Below are positions 41,318-42,286 of a DNA stretch of 42,286 nt, in pieces. The notes below the pieces were generated by a model that worked only from the letters and a program-made list of their open reading frames with translations, did no database searches and had not been told where the DNA came from. How positions within the stretch are numbered: the stretch's first letter is position 1; the number at the start of each line of letters is the position of its first letter. Origin of the DNA: a virus; the IMG/VR virus record IMGVR_UViG_3300002231_001577, positions 1-42,286 of that record; one strand, given 5' to 3'. A program made the position numbers and the translations under genes.

Positions 41318-42286
41318 TAACCTAGTCTCTTTGGAGGTGTGGTTTTGTATGGATGAGAAGCGTCAAGGTTTGCGGTAAGCCCGTAGACCCATGCAAAAAA
41401 CCCTTCAATCTTCTGTCTCGTCGCGTCCGTAAGATCCTCTGTAATGATTACGATACCGGCTGCGCCTATAACATTATTTACCCCACCTCGGTTAGACATG
41501 AGGCGAAAGACAACACTCCCTGTACTAAGCGTCGTTGTGTACGTTCCAGAATCTCTAAGAACACTATCCATATACCCTTTGACTGTAGAACTAGTCGCAA
41601 GGTCAAATACCAGCCCAGCTATCACAGCGCCGGAGTAAGGGCCACCAGAAAATATCAAGCTGTCATCGGGAGAGAATACTCCGCCGTTAAACTGAGAGGC
41701 GTTTCTGGCGTCAAACTGCCAGTCATTAGTAAAGTCACCAAATGTTGAGTGAAGACTGTCTGCTGCATTATCCACCGAATCTATTACATGGACACTGTAT
41801 ATAGCTATATCGCCCGAAACAGGGACGAAAGCATCTGTGCGCGTCAAAAAGTCTTCGTTATAGTCTAACACATTAAGGCCATTTAAATCTCTAGTTCCCG
41901 TCGTTGGCTGGCTTGCACCTGTACCCTGTGCAAGCGGAAGAGCGCCTGACGTGCCTTTGTCTGATAGGGCTGAGACCGCCCCGGCAAGCTCAGTTATATT
42001 AGAGGCGCTTATGTCTGATGGGTCGTAAACCGCGACTGTAGTTATCTGCTCATATGTCCAGTCGTTACGATAGTTTTTTAGAGCTGTCATCTCACCAACG
42101 CTCAAAACCCTATCGTAAAAACGAATATCATCAATTGCACCGTTAGGTATTTGCGAATTACTCCTGTGACCTACTTGTAAAGATACCCCTGTATTGTAGT
42201 TATATACTGGCATCGATCCCGTTCCATCCGCTACTCCGTCAAGATACCACGTATATGTGCCTTCTGAACCCGCTGAGGTGAAAACT
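41317..42286 (-). CDS. LamG-domain tail protein, C-terminal part (runs off right end)
   Basis: No start is present in the window; the frame is open from base 42285 and the first in-frame ATG (42213) is internal. The first residues TYTWYLDGVADG and GAIDDIRFYDRVLSVGEMTA are the closing strands of a LamG/concanavalin A-like domain. A second similar domain follows (VYDPSDISASNITE; NVLDYNEDFLTRTDAFVPVS; LVFDLATSSTVKGYMDSVLR). The frame fits the fragment at 1-347 if the molecule is circular. Such proteins bind surface glycans. Confidence 0.8.
   Translation of the reverse strand, partial: VFTSAGSEGTYTWYLDGVADGTGSMPVYNYNTGVSLQVGHRSNSQIPNGAIDDIRFYDRVLSVGEMTALKNYRNDWTYEQITTVAVYDPSDISASNITELAGAVSALSDKGTSGALPLAQGTGASQPTTGTRDLNGLNVLDYNEDFLTRTDAFVPVSGDIAIYSVHVIDSVDNAADSLHSTFGDFTNDWQFDARNASQFNGGVFSPDDSLIFSGGPYSGAVIAGLVFDLATSSTVKGYMDSVLRDSGTYTTTLSTGSVVFRLMSNRGGVNNVIGAAGIVIITEDLTDATRQKIEGFFAWVYGLTANLDASHPYKTTPPKRLG

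Noticed and set aside
1-42286. Diversity-generating retroelement, CRISPR array, insertion sequence or tRNA genes
   Set aside because: No reverse transcriptase motif, no regular spacer-repeat array, no transposase and no tRNA T-loop with acceptor pairing was seen on either strand by eye.

Overview
The window reads as a nearly complete genome of a tailed double-stranded DNA bacteriophage, not a bacterial chromosome. It holds a terminase pair, portal, scaffold and SU10/DUF5309-type major capsid protein, P22-like head-completion proteins, tail and fibre genes, a phage replisome, and a block of very small early genes. Genes overlap by 1-20 bases, have AGGAGG-type ribosome sites, and the visible promoters are sigma-70-like (TTGACA, 16-base spacer, TATACT-like). 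The host is therefore a bacterium that cannot be named from this sequence. No phage RNA polymerase, integrase, tRNA or recognisable endolysin is visible.

Layout. A control region at about 19.25-20.05 kb separates two divergent units. Rightward (20.06-25.6 kb) lie about 20 small early genes, many with CxxC zinc-ribbon motifs or a single membrane helix, plus two helix-turn-helix proteins. Leftward from 19.24 kb come a zinc-ribbon protein, a 500-base non-coding region with a remarkable nested iteron/palindrome array (candidate replication origin), an archaeo-eukaryotic-type primase fused to an SF3 helicase, a HAD hydrolase, a Cas4-like Fe-S nuclease, a RuvC-like resolvase, a small HTH protein, an SNF2-type helicase and a family A DNA polymerase. 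These are followed by the terminase subunits, portal, scaffold, capsid protein and a terminator. The leftward unit appears to continue through the left end of the window into the right end. The N-terminal half of a LamG-domain gene leaves at base 1, and a compatible C-terminal half enters at base 42286 in the matching frame. It then runs through tail, connector, fibre, lipoprotein and ejection-type proteins to 25.6 kb, where it meets the rightward unit. The map is thus probably circular or circularly permuted, perhaps with a short piece missing at the junction.

Sequence quality. At least 19 places show a gene broken by one base, mostly an extra base at a short run of identical bases, and removing or adding that base restores one continuous protein of sensible length. 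Essential genes are hit (capsid, portal, small terminase, primase-helicase, connector, tail, giant virion protein), and no internal stop is caused by substitution in the merged frames. Uncorrected indels in the read or assembly are the best explanation. Such genes are listed here as single merged genes with the break position given.

How it works together (inference). Early rightward proteins probably reprogramme the host. The leftward replisome would start at the iteron array next to the primase-helicase gene, with PolA, SNF2 helicase, resolvase and the Fe-S nuclease processing DNA. Terminase packages it through the portal, and the adaptor and stabilisation proteins close the head to a short-tail-type machine carrying several LamG and fibre appendages.
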